Shown here piece after piece: positions 1 to 7,539 of a DNA stretch of 64,000 bases (position 1 is the first letter of the stretch; each line of letters starts with the position of its first letter). The DNA lies in the NCBI RefSeq assembly GCF_007859715.1, contig NZ_SJPG01000001.1, positions 1,948,728 through 2,012,727 of the forward strand, in the 5' to 3' direction. The translations under genes and the position numbers were made by a program. A model generated the notes under the pieces. That model ran no database searches. It had not been told where the DNA came from and saw only the letters and a list, made by a program, of their open reading frames with translations. This DNA is from Rubinisphaera italica. Lineage in GTDB: Bacteria > Planctomycetota > Planctomycetia > Planctomycetales > Planctomycetaceae.

Positions 1-2
1 TG

Positions 3-548
3 CATGCGGCGGCTGTTGAAGTGGCGGGAGAACCGCTAACTGCGCTAGGCAACGACTTTCAATGTGCCTCGCCCGGCGGACCCCCGCGCAATCGCGACGC
101 ACGGGACGGCGAACTCTTCATTCTGGATCTTGGTCCTGCATACCGAGGCTACTACGCCGACAACTGCCGAACCTTCTCGGTCAACAAAAGACCCATGGAT
201 AAACAGTACGAAGCCTGGGAAGCTATCGTCGCTGTCCTGGAGATGGTCGAACGAACGGTCAAACCGGGCGTGTCATGTCGTGAGCTGTTTACGCAGGCTC
301 AGGCGATGCTGGATGAATTCCGACCAGGTGCCTTCTTTCATCATCTTGGTCACGGTTTCGGGCTGTTTCCTCACGAGGCACCGCACCTGAATCCAAAGTG
401 GGACGATACGTTTGCAGAAGGCGATTGCTTTACCGCAGAACCTGGTCTCTACACCGATGAATTGAAGGCCGGCATCCGACTCGAACAGAACTATCTCGTC
501 ACCAGTGATGGTGTGGAACGACTCACAAACTTCCCGCTGGAACTGTAG
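3..548 (+). CDS. M24-family metallopeptidase (Xaa-Pro aminopeptidase-like), 5' end outside window
   Basis: The frame is open to the left edge, so only the C-terminal part (about 180 residues) of a pita-bread metallopeptidase is present. The dinuclear-metal ligands of the M24 family are visible in order: Asp in ILDLGP, Asp in YYADNCRT, His in HHLGHGFG, Glu in TAEPG and Glu in RLEQN. M24 enzymes cleave X-Pro peptide bonds, and some members hydrolyse small cyclic or N-substituted compounds, for example creatinase and ectoine hydrolase, so the substrate is open. No signal peptide can be judged. It converges on the deacylase gene that follows, with a 69-bp gap. The family call is firm; the exact function is not. 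Confidence 0.85.
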   Translation, partial: HAAAVEVAGEPLTALGNDFQCASPGGPPRNRDARDGELFILDLGPAYRGYYADNCRTFSVNKRPMDKQYEAWEAIVAVLEMVERTVKPGVSCRELFTQAQAMLDEFRPGAFFHHLGHGFGLFPHEAPHLNPKWDDTFAEGDCFTAEPGLYTDELKAGIRLEQNYLVTSDGVERLTNFPLEL

Positions 549-617
549 CAGTCTGGAAATTTCTTTGGCGAACCGTAGGTGTGACGGCCTGTATATTCAA
601 TTTTAACAACAAGCCGC

Positions 618-1625
618 TCACACCTGCGGCTCGCCTTTATCCGACTCTTGTAGATCACTTCTTTCGTTCGATTCTTCCGCCAGAACAACACCGACTGAGT
701 CACCCGCGCGAACGCGAGGAAATGTGCGCAGCATCAGTACTATTCCCGAATGCTGGCTTCTAACCACGTGTGTCTCATCGTTGCACAGGTCGATTACACT
801 TCCAATCGGGGCGTCGGCGTCGATTTTGTCGCCAAGACTGACGGCGGGTTCGAAGAATCCATCCACTGGCGACGGATTGCAGATCTGCAGATGCCCAGAG
901 TCTGGCTGCGGCTCTTCGACCAACTGTGGAACGGACAGATCCACAGACGGTCTGTCGATCATCTCAAGCAAACCCAGAACGTTCAAACACCCGTTAACGT
1001 AGGCAACAACTCCCGCTGGTGAACAGCTCGCCGCTCCGCCATGTTCGCAGTAAATGGCTGGAACATTGGCATCACGTGCGACAGATAACGAACGCCCTTC
1101 CAATTCCGGTGACGTTCCCCAGATCAGGGGAAGTTGAAAGGCTCGCGCCATACGTCTTTGATGTTCCAGAACCGCCGGATCGGAATGCAGTACGTAACCG
1201 GAAAGCGGCAGGATTGAGAATTCGGTTCCGCCGGTATGCAGATCAATGTAGAAGTCCGCGTTGCGGATCAATTGACTCAGATCGTGGGCGACCTGCTTGG
1301 TGACGCTGCCGTCCGGTCGACCGGGACACGTTCTCGCCAGGTCAAGGTTGTCGGCCGCGCATCGACTTCCGAGCAGAAACGCCTCTTCGTTGACACATGG
1401 CACGAGTGTCAAAGTGCCGCGCAGCAGCGTGACCTTGTCAGATGGCGGGGCCGATGCAGGGGCGTCAGGCGTTTGTGACACGCTGTTACTGGTCGCCAGC
1501 ATTCCGGCCAGCCTGCGAATAGCCGCGATCGGCTCGAATTCGTCACCATGAACACCGCCGGTAATCAACAGGTGAGGACCTGATGCGGGGCCTCTGAATT
1601 GTTGTTGTCGAAATCTGAAGGACAT
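618..1625 (-). CDS. Succinylglutamate desuccinylase/aspartoacylase family zinc deacylase
   Basis: A 335-residue protein of the AstE/AspA family, a zinc carboxypeptidase-like fold that hydrolyses N-acyl amino acids. The zinc ligands are visible in TGGVHGDEFEP (His and Glu) and in DFYIDLHTGG (the second His). The C-terminal third has a beta-barrel-like biotinyl/lipoyl-type section, common in this family. There is no signal peptide, so it is probably cytoplasmic. The start at 1625 is the only Met directly before the conserved region, although the upstream ribosome site is weak. It lies tail to tail with an M24 peptidase. That pair resembles the DoeA/DoeB families of ectoine breakdown, but no residue proves that role. 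Confidence 0.85.
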   Translation of the reverse strand: MSFRFRQQQFRGPASGPHLLITGGVHGDEFEPIAAIRRLAGMLATSNSVSQTPDAPASAPPSDKVTLLRGTLTLVPCVNEEAFLLGSRCAADNLDLARTCPGRPDGSVTKQVAHDLSQLIRNADFYIDLHTGGTEFSILPLSGYVLHSDPAVLEHQRRMARAFQLPLIWGTSPELEGRSLSVARDANVPAIYCEHGGAASCSPAGVVAYVNGCLNVLGLLEMIDRPSVDLSVPQLVEEPQPDSGHLQICNPSPVDGFFEPAVSLGDKIDADAPIGSVIDLCNDETHVVRSQHSGIVLMLRTFPRVRAGDSVGVVLAEESNERSDLQESDKGEPQV

Positions 1626-1695
1626 TAAACGGAACGCTTTAACGGAGTTATTTTGTTGGTCTTACAGTGCTCATATCGGAAAGTCCATCATCAGA

Positions 1696-1983
1696 TTACA
1701 CTGTCCTTCTGATGTAATCCGCCTTAGAAGAACATAGGAAGGCGGCTGCTTTTCCGATGTTTTCAGGCAGCCCAATGCGTTTCATCGGCAATCGGGAATC
1801 CTCTCTGCAATCGTTTCTTCTCTGAAAATGAAGTGTTCGCCGGGCGTGTCGATCTAAGCGGTTTCAATCTCATTCACGTTGATGCTTTGCGTCGCCAATT
1901 CAAACGCGATCGAACGCATCATGAAGTTCAGCCTAGCCTTCGCGACACCGTAGGCAAAGCATTGCACCATCGGGCCTTCGACC
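1696..1983 (-). pseudogene. Decayed SDR dehydrogenase (C-terminal half only)
   Basis: No intact ORF exists here, but reading the minus strand through damage gives an SDR C-terminal half. The stretch contains the active-site type sequence YGVAKARLN, then INVNEIETA followed by an in-frame TAG where SDRs have Trp (compare INVNAIEPGWIDTP in the SDR at 10893), then IDTPGEHF. After a frameshift it continues with RIGLPENIGKAAAFL and ends at the TAA at 1696-1698. The N-terminal Rossmann part is gone; the sequence abuts the stop of the PQQ-like gene. It is most like the 10893..11705 SDR. The call rests on motif order, so it is moderately sure. Confidence 0.65.
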
Positions 1984-3450
1984 TTACTGGATCTTCATTA
2001 GCGACTTTCGTGTTCGCACAAACAGTGCGCCATCTGCAATGGCGGGTGTGCCAAGGATTGAATCTCCCATGTCGTTGACTGCCAGCACCTCCAGTTCATT
2101 AGAATCTCGCAGCACGACGATTTTTCCGTTCTCACTGGCAACGTAGATCTTGCCGTCACCGCAAATCGGCGAAGCGAAATAGTCGCCTTCATTTCCAATT
2201 CGCACCGGCCCAAAGATCTTATCTCCATTGCCAGTATCAAAGCACGTTGCAATTCCGCCACACTTAACCAGCAGCATTCGGTTATCCAAGATGATCGGTG
2301 AAACAATGTGATCGGTGTGTTTGGTCGAATGCTTCCACAACACGTGCGTGTCTGTCACATCTCCACGACCGCCACCCCTCACGGCCAGAATGAACTCGGC
2401 AGCCGGATTCTTCGCGTCATAGCTTGCTCCAGCAAAGTTCTCACTGTGCAGGAAGGCGATATCCAGTTCGCGTCCCTCAAGATCCCCGTCACCGTCCAGG
2501 TCACCGCGACCAAAGGTTTTCTCAAAGAACTTTTCTGGCACGGTCCGATTTCCCACGAACGCCTGAATTTCCTCGCGTGTCAGTTTACCGTCGTTGTTAC
2601 CCGTTTCGGCTCGGTCAACTGACGCCAGCCACTGATTGGCGATGCCACCGCTCTGCAGCGAAATGTAGATTACACCATCTTTGCAGACCGGCGTGGTCTT
2701 GATGTTCCTCAGGAGCGTCTTAGCCTGCCACAGCCGTTTGCCGTTTGTCGGATCATATCCCACCAGAATCCCGGTTCCGGCGACAACAATCTCGTCGCCT
2801 TCGTCAGTCTTGCAGATGACCGGATGAGAATAATTAACGGACATGTCATTGCGGTCGTCCTTCCATTTCAACTTCCCTGTGCGTTTGTCAAATGCATAGA
2901 ATGCCGGGTTGAGATCGTCATCCTGACAAAATAGCAACAGGTCGCGGTACAGTACCGGCGACATGCCTGCTCCCCATTTAAAGACGAAGTAAGGAACCGG
3001 AAGCTCCTTTCTCCACACGTCTTTTCCGGTCATCGCATCGACGGTGATCATTCCGAGTGTGCCGAAGTAGAAATAGACGCGTTCGGCATCGGCGACCGGT
3101 GTCGTACTGGCGTGGCTGTTCGTCTTGTGTGTATCGCCGATATCACCGACCGGCCACGTGCGATGCCAGAGTTCGTCGCCAGTAGCGGCATCGAACGCGA
3201 ACAGCCCCACGGTTTCATCGTCTACCATTGCTGACGTGAATACTCGGCCAGCCGCAACAACCGGACAGCCGATCCCATCACCGAGTTTTGCCGTCCACGT
3301 TACACCTTCCGTTTCAGAAAAGTCCACGGGAAGCGGAGCGGCCGCCGTCGAAATCCCGGTGCAGTTCGGCCCCCGAAATTGAGGCCAGTCTTCCGCAAAT
3401 GCAGACGCCACTGCGGTTACACCAATGCAGAATACGATTATTCGGATCAT
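1984..3450 (-). CDS. Secreted PQQ-like beta-propeller protein with EF-hands
   Basis: The best start is the ATG at 3450: it is preceded by a GGGAGC ribosome site and opens a clean signal peptide (hydrophobic core from residue 3, cleavage near SAFA-ED). The longer frame upstream adds 40 uncharacteristic residues. The 488-residue product begins with WPQFRG, the standard opening of planctomycete PQQ-like (outer membrane assembly BamB/alcohol dehydrogenase-type) eight-blade propellers. Repeated blades follow (DELWHRTW, GKDVWRKE, GKLKWKDD, GKRLWQAK). Two calcium EF-hand loops (NNDGKLTREE and DLDGDGDLEG) interrupt the propeller at about residues 300-345. It is periplasmic or secreted with no clear catalytic motif; a binding or assembly role is inferred. 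Confidence 0.85.
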   Translation of the reverse strand: MIRIIVFCIGVTAVASAFAEDWPQFRGPNCTGISTAAAPLPVDFSETEGVTWTAKLGDGIGCPVVAAGRVFTSAMVDDETVGLFAFDAATGDELWHRTWPVGDIGDTHKTNSHASTTPVADAERVYFYFGTLGMITVDAMTGKDVWRKELPVPYFVFKWGAGMSPVLYRDLLLFCQDDDLNPAFYAFDKRTGKLKWKDDRNDMSVNYSHPVICKTDEGDEIVVAGTGILVGYDPTNGKRLWQAKTLLRNIKTTPVCKDGVIYISLQSGGIANQWLASVDRAETGNNDGKLTREEIQAFVGNRTVPEKFFEKTFGRGDLDGDGDLEGRELDIAFLHSENFAGASYDAKNPAAEFILAVRGGGRGDVTDTHVLWKHSTKHTDHIVSPIILDNRMLLVKCGGIATCFDTGNGDKIFGPVRIGNEGDYFASPICGDGKIYVASENGKIVVLRDSNELEVLAVNDMGDSILGTPAIADGALFVRTRKSLMKIQ

Positions 3451-3639
3451 TTTTTTGCTCCCAATCAAAACCAGCGAACGTGCTTCGTCTCCATGATGAC
3501 GTGCACGAAGTGAAATTGGAAACGAACTTGTCTTTTGTTGGGGACAGCAACCGATTTCGGCGTGGTTCAATGGCGGATAAATTCTTCCAATTCGGCAAAC
3601 AAGCGCGCCCGTTAGGAAGCGGACTACTCTGCTCTGCAG

Positions 3640-4746
3640 TCAGGTTAACATTCCGGAAGCTTCGATTGGCCAGACGTCCACGATCTGGCCGTTTTCGTGA
3701 ACATGAAACTGACGGTAAAGATTGCACGTTGTGCACGCGTGGCTCGGGATCAGTTCCACCGTCTGTCCAATCATCCAGTCGGGCGCTTCGTTTACGACGC
3801 AGTGTTCCTCGGACTTGAAGAACGGAATCACCAGGTCCGGGTACCCTTTGATTTCAGGCAGACCAAATTCATTACCGGCTCCCTTCACCCCGACATCGAG
3901 GACGGCAGTGCCGGGCGACCGACGACTGATCACGCGAGTCAGAACGGACAACGCCTGTTGAAACTCAGGCGAAACCTTTCGATAGGCACAATCCATCGTC
4001 GCATAGGTCCCCGCCTGAATCTCATCGACGCCGGGCAGGTCAGAAATGAACTGGTATGTCGAACTGGAACCACCGCTGATCACGTTAACTGAAATCCCTG
4101 CTGCTTCGATCAACTGCCGCGTCTTAATCGCGCGATGCATAGCAGCGATCGTTCGCTCACGCCGCTCGTTGGCGTCCTGAATGTAAATCAGATGACCTTC
4201 AAAAGCCTGCAGACCGCCAAACAGGATGCCAGGGCTGTCTATAACATTTCGAGTCAGTTGTAGCGCAGGCTCCCCAAACGCGACCCCGCAGCGTCCCATC
4301 CCGATGTCCACTTCCACGAGAACACCAATCTGAACATCCGCTCGAACGGCGGCCTCTGAAATGGCCTGGATCTGGTCAACGTGATCGACCGCAAGGCTGA
4401 GTCGGGCACGACGTGCAACTTGTGTCAGTCGCTCCATCTTACTGCGACCTACGACCTGATTTGCGATCAGAATATTCTCGATTCCAGCTGCCGCCAAAAT
4501 CTCCGCCTCTCCAAGCTTGGCACAGGTCATACCGACAGCGGAGCCTGCTTCCAGTTGAAGCCGTGCCAGCTGGGTGCATTTATGGTTCTTGAAATGTGGT
4601 CGGAGGTTTGCGGATCGGTCACGAAAATAGTCCGCCATCGTCGTGAGATTCTGGTTGAGAGCGGCCCGGTCCAAAAGTAGGGCTGGAGTGTCAAGCTCGT
4701 CGATCGGCAGGCCGATCAAATCATCAATGGGTCGAATCGCTGTCAT
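3640..4746 (-). CDS. D-threonine aldolase / D-serine dehydratase-type PLP enzyme
   Basis: A 368-residue fold-type III PLP enzyme (alanine racemase N-terminal barrel plus C-terminal metal domain). The start at 4746 (MTAIRPIDD) was chosen because the 28 residues upstream are not family-like. The PLP lysine lies in RPHFKNHK, with the opening motif ELDTPALLLDRAAL. Phosphate-binding residues are seen around VISGGSSSTY. The C-terminal metal site reads SHACTTCN; a His-X-Cys pair is the zinc site of D-serine dehydratases, whereas D-threonine aldolases tend to have His-X-Asp, which hints at the dehydratase branch. Its neighbours include an SDR and a threonine-synthase-like enzyme, consistent with hydroxy-amino acid catabolism. 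Confidence 0.85.
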   Translation of the reverse strand: MTAIRPIDDLIGLPIDELDTPALLLDRAALNQNLTTMADYFRDRSANLRPHFKNHKCTQLARLQLEAGSAVGMTCAKLGEAEILAAAGIENILIANQVVGRSKMERLTQVARRARLSLAVDHVDQIQAISEAAVRADVQIGVLVEVDIGMGRCGVAFGEPALQLTRNVIDSPGILFGGLQAFEGHLIYIQDANERRERTIAAMHRAIKTRQLIEAAGISVNVISGGSSSTYQFISDLPGVDEIQAGTYATMDCAYRKVSPEFQQALSVLTRVISRRSPGTAVLDVGVKGAGNEFGLPEIKGYPDLVIPFFKSEEHCVVNEAPDWMIGQTVELIPSHACTTCNLYRQFHVHENGQIVDVWPIEASGMLT

Positions 4747-5028
4747 GAAGAAATCTATTCTGAGGAAACCTGGTTCATTGAGGTGGAGCGTCTGGTCGAT
4801 CATGCTACGCTGTTTCAGGTGGCGAATCAACGCGTCTGCGGAGTGAGTCGTTGCTGTGTATCTACCGGAGGTATTTCAGATTGATGTTCAGAGAGAAGAG
4901 GCGGACGATCACTGGTTACAGTCTGATCGCGACAGAAATGCCGACGGCCTGACCAGACCTACCGGGGATTTTGGTGTGAGAACGATCGAGTAAGGTTTAA
5001 TCGAAGAACGATAAGGACAACGTATTGC

Positions 5029-5811
5029 ATGAGTATTTTGAATCGATTTCGTCTCAATGGTCGCAGATTGTTAATTACCGGTGGCAGCCGCGGCCTTGGG
5101 AAAGAAATGGCCCTTGCCATCGCAGATGCCGGAGCAGACGTGGTGCTTGTCGGTCGTGATCCTGAGAGTCTGGAAGCAACTTCTGAAGAAATTCGCTCAC
5201 TCGGTCGGATTGCGACGCCGATTCAGGCCAACGTAGGAGATCTCAATGCCTGCTCGCAGATGTGCGAGAAGGTTCTGAAGGATCACGGTCCCATCGACAT
5301 CGTGATCAATAACGTCGGCGGTCGCCGCATTGATGTGCCACTTACTGAGCAATCGCTGGAACAGTGGCAGACGATCCTCGACCTCAACCTCAATAGTACT
5401 ATACTCTGCACGCGTGAAATCGGAAAAGCCATGATCGAACGTGGCCAGGGTGGTCGGATTATCAACGTCGCGTCGGTTTCTGGAATGGTCGTGCACCGTT
5501 CAATTGGCGGCCGCAGCTACGAGACAGCCAAGGCAGCAGTCATTCAGTTCACACGAGCAGCGGCTGTCGACTGGGCACCGCACGGAATTACGGTCAACGC
5601 CATCTGCCCGGGCGGATTCATGACCGAGCCGAACGTTCGCTGGTGCGAACAGAATCCGGAAATCATCGACTCATTTCGTCGACAGATTCCCATGGGCGAC
5701 TACGGCCAGCCGGAAGATCTTGGTCCTCTCGCAGTCTATCTCGCCAGTGATGCCGCCCGCTACATGACTGGTGCAACATTGGTCATCGATGGCGGTTTCA
5801 CACTGACGTGA
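5029..5811 (+). CDS. SDR-family NAD(P)-dependent oxidoreductase
   Basis: A 260-residue classical short-chain dehydrogenase. The cofactor motif TGGSRGLG is at residues 18-25, NNVGG near 90, the catalytic Ser in SVSGM and the YxxxK pair in SYETAKAA near residue 160. The C-terminal ITVNAICPGGFMTEP and TGATLVIDGG are standard. The overall sequence is closest in style to gluconate 5-dehydrogenase/2-deoxy-gluconate 3-dehydrogenase members, but substrate cannot be read from sequence. The ATG at 5029 follows an AAGGAC ribosome site. It is divergent from the D-threonine aldolase-type gene, with a 282-bp gap that probably carries both promoters. Confidence 0.9.
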   Translation: MSILNRFRLNGRRLLITGGSRGLGKEMALAIADAGADVVLVGRDPESLEATSEEIRSLGRIATPIQANVGDLNACSQMCEKVLKDHGPIDIVINNVGGRRIDVPLTEQSLEQWQTILDLNLNSTILCTREIGKAMIERGQGGRIINVASVSGMVVHRSIGGRSYETAKAAVIQFTRAAAVDWAPHGITVNAICPGGFMTEPNVRWCEQNPEIIDSFRRQIPMGDYGQPEDLGPLAVYLASDAARYMTGATLVIDGGFTLT

Positions 5812-6140
5812 AGCGAGCGGTGAATTGCTTTCCCGACGCGATTGGAGGTCGCTGCCGGATGCGGATGCGGCCCGTGAAACGTCTGAGCTGCTATGAGGCG
5901 AAGTCCTAAGGTTCTATTTCTCGCTGCTGATTTTGTAACGTAAATATGATGTTGATCTTTCGACTTCTCAGCATTCTGCTGCAGTGAAGAATTCCCCGGC
6001 GCATCGAGCACATCCATCTATCTGACGTGTGTTCGCACAGGTTGCGTCTAGATCTCTATTTATGTACGATAATGAGCGAAACAAGACCTGCATCCTCGAT
6101 TAAACAACTTTGCCTGATTTAGCAAACCCTTGAGTATGAG
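5812..6140. other. Non-coding spacer between an SDR gene and a decayed aldolase
   Basis: No coding potential was seen on either strand. It is likely the erosion zone of the 5' end of the RraA-like pseudogene that follows, since that remnant has no N-terminal part. Confidence 0.4.
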
Positions 6141-6413
6141 ATGGGGAGAAACAATCTATCAGAGCCGGGTGTTGGTTGGCTGCGCTCGACCCCGACAACT
6201 TGGCGGGATGCGAAGGTCGAAACAAAGCATGGCGACCTACTAATTCTGGGCGATCTCGACGGCGTCGGCATCGTTCTTTCTGAAGTGGTCGACCAGGCCG
6301 TGCACCGCGTGAGTGAATAGGTCAACGAAGAAGATGAAGAAGATACTGTCCGAGACGGATTGGCCAAGGGAGTCCCTGTGGCCGAGGACTTCCGACGACA
6401 CGGAATACTTTGA
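6141..6413 (+). pseudogene. RraA-like / HMG aldolase family remnant with internal amber stop
   Basis: Reading one frame from 6141 through a TAG at 6318-6320 to the TGA at 6411 gives a continuous match to the C-terminal third of RraA-like aldolases. HGDLLILGDLDGVGIV corresponds to the usual PGD-x-x-x-x-D-x-D-G-V-x-V-x-P segment, and after the stop VRDGLAKGVPVAEDF plus the closing GIL matches the usual R-x-G-x-S-x-x-x-x-F-x-x-x-G-x-L tail. The N-terminal two thirds, including the active-site Arg/Asp region, are missing. Members cleave 4-hydroxy-4-methyl-2-oxoglutarate or related keto acids, which fits the aldolase and dehydrogenase neighbours. It is non-functional as it stands. Confidence 0.6.
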
Positions 6414-6440
6414 CTCACTCATTTTCGTAGGATTCTGTTC

Positions 6441-7517
6441 ATGACGATCTGGCGCTGGGCTGATCTGATCGAACACGTTCCGGAACGAGCAAGGTTGACT
6501 CTGGGCGAAGGTGACACTCCACTGATTCGTTCAAAACGCATAGGACGGGATTCGGGCCTCAGCAATCTGTACTTCAAGCTGGAATCCGGCAATGTGACCG
6601 GGTCTTACAAAGACCGATTCGCATTCGGTGCAATTTCGCACATGCTCGCTGCTGGACAGAGCAAGTGTATCGCCACATCAAGCGGCAACACGGGAGCCGC
6701 GCTGGCTGCCTATTGTGCGGCAGCCGGGATTCAATGCCGCATTGCTTTAGTGGAAGGCACTCCTCCGGGCAAGATGTCGCAGATGATGGCTTATGGTGCA
6801 AAGGTTGCCCGTATTCGAGGGTTTGGCACACATGCGGAGACCACGACCGACGTGTTTTGTCGCCTTAAACGGCTCGGCCAGCGCTCCGACTCGGCCTTGC
6901 AAATCAGTGCATTCGTCTACAGCCCGCTGGGAATGTCGGGCGTAAAGACGTTGTCGTTTGAACTGGCCGAACAACTTTCCGGTGAGATCGACCACGTCTT
7001 TTGCCCTGCCGGAGGCGGCGGAATGTGTGTTGCCGTCGCAAGAGGCTTGAAACTGATGTTTGACCGGGGACGGTTGGCAAAACTGCCCGCTGTCGAATGT
7101 GTTCAACCGGAAGGTAACGACACGATTGCTGGTCCGCTTCGAAATGGAGCCGACAAAGCCGTGGAAGTTGAATGCACGACGAAAGTCAGCGGACTTCAAG
7201 TGGCGAGCGTCGTCGATGGACACCTGGCAATTGAAGAATGTCGTGCCACTGGCGGATCGGGACACGTGGTTTCCGATGACTTTGTGTGGCAAATCCAGAA
7301 ACGATTGGCTCGTGAAGAGGGAATCTTTAGTGAACCAGCTGGAGCTGTTGCTCTTGCCGGAGCACTGACAGCCGCTGCCAACGGAGAATTAAAGCCCGAT
7401 GCAGTCATAGTCTGTTGCGTGACCGGCACGGGATTCAAAGATGCCATCGCCGTCGATCGAATGAACACGAATTTTGAGTGCCAGATGCTGGATGCCGATG
7501 CAATCGATGACTGGTAG
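6441..7517 (+). CDS. Threonine synthase-like PLP-dependent enzyme
   Basis: A 358-residue fold-type II PLP enzyme. The N-terminal LGEGDTPLIRS motif is typical of threonine synthases. The Schiff-base lysine is in GSYKDRF (about residue 55), followed by ATSSGNTGAALAAY, the phosphate/carboxylate loop, and FCPAGGGG, the PLP phosphate glycine loop. Threonine synthase makes threonine from O-phosphohomoserine, but this subgroup also includes threonine/hydroxy-amino acid dehydratases. The local catabolic context makes a beta-eliminating lyase as likely as a biosynthetic enzyme. It is followed after 22 bp by the symporter gene, so the two are probably co-transcribed. Confidence 0.82.
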   Translation: MTIWRWADLIEHVPERARLTLGEGDTPLIRSKRIGRDSGLSNLYFKLESGNVTGSYKDRFAFGAISHMLAAGQSKCIATSSGNTGAALAAYCAAAGIQCRIALVEGTPPGKMSQMMAYGAKVARIRGFGTHAETTTDVFCRLKRLGQRSDSALQISAFVYSPLGMSGVKTLSFELAEQLSGEIDHVFCPAGGGGMCVAVARGLKLMFDRGRLAKLPAVECVQPEGNDTIAGPLRNGADKAVEVECTTKVSGLQVASVVDGHLAIEECRATGGSGHVVSDDFVWQIQKRLAREEGIFSEPAGAVALAGALTAAANGELKPDAVIVCCVTGTGFKDAIAVDRMNTNFECQMLDADAIDDW

Positions 7518-7539
7518 ATTTCTGAGGCGCCGTTAGAAA

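Noticed and set aside
3..1625. Ectoine degradation pair (DoeA/DoeB)
   Set aside because: An M24 enzyme and an AstE/AspA-type deacylase lie side by side, but they converge and no other ectoine gene (DoeC, DoeD, EutC) or specific residue supports this.
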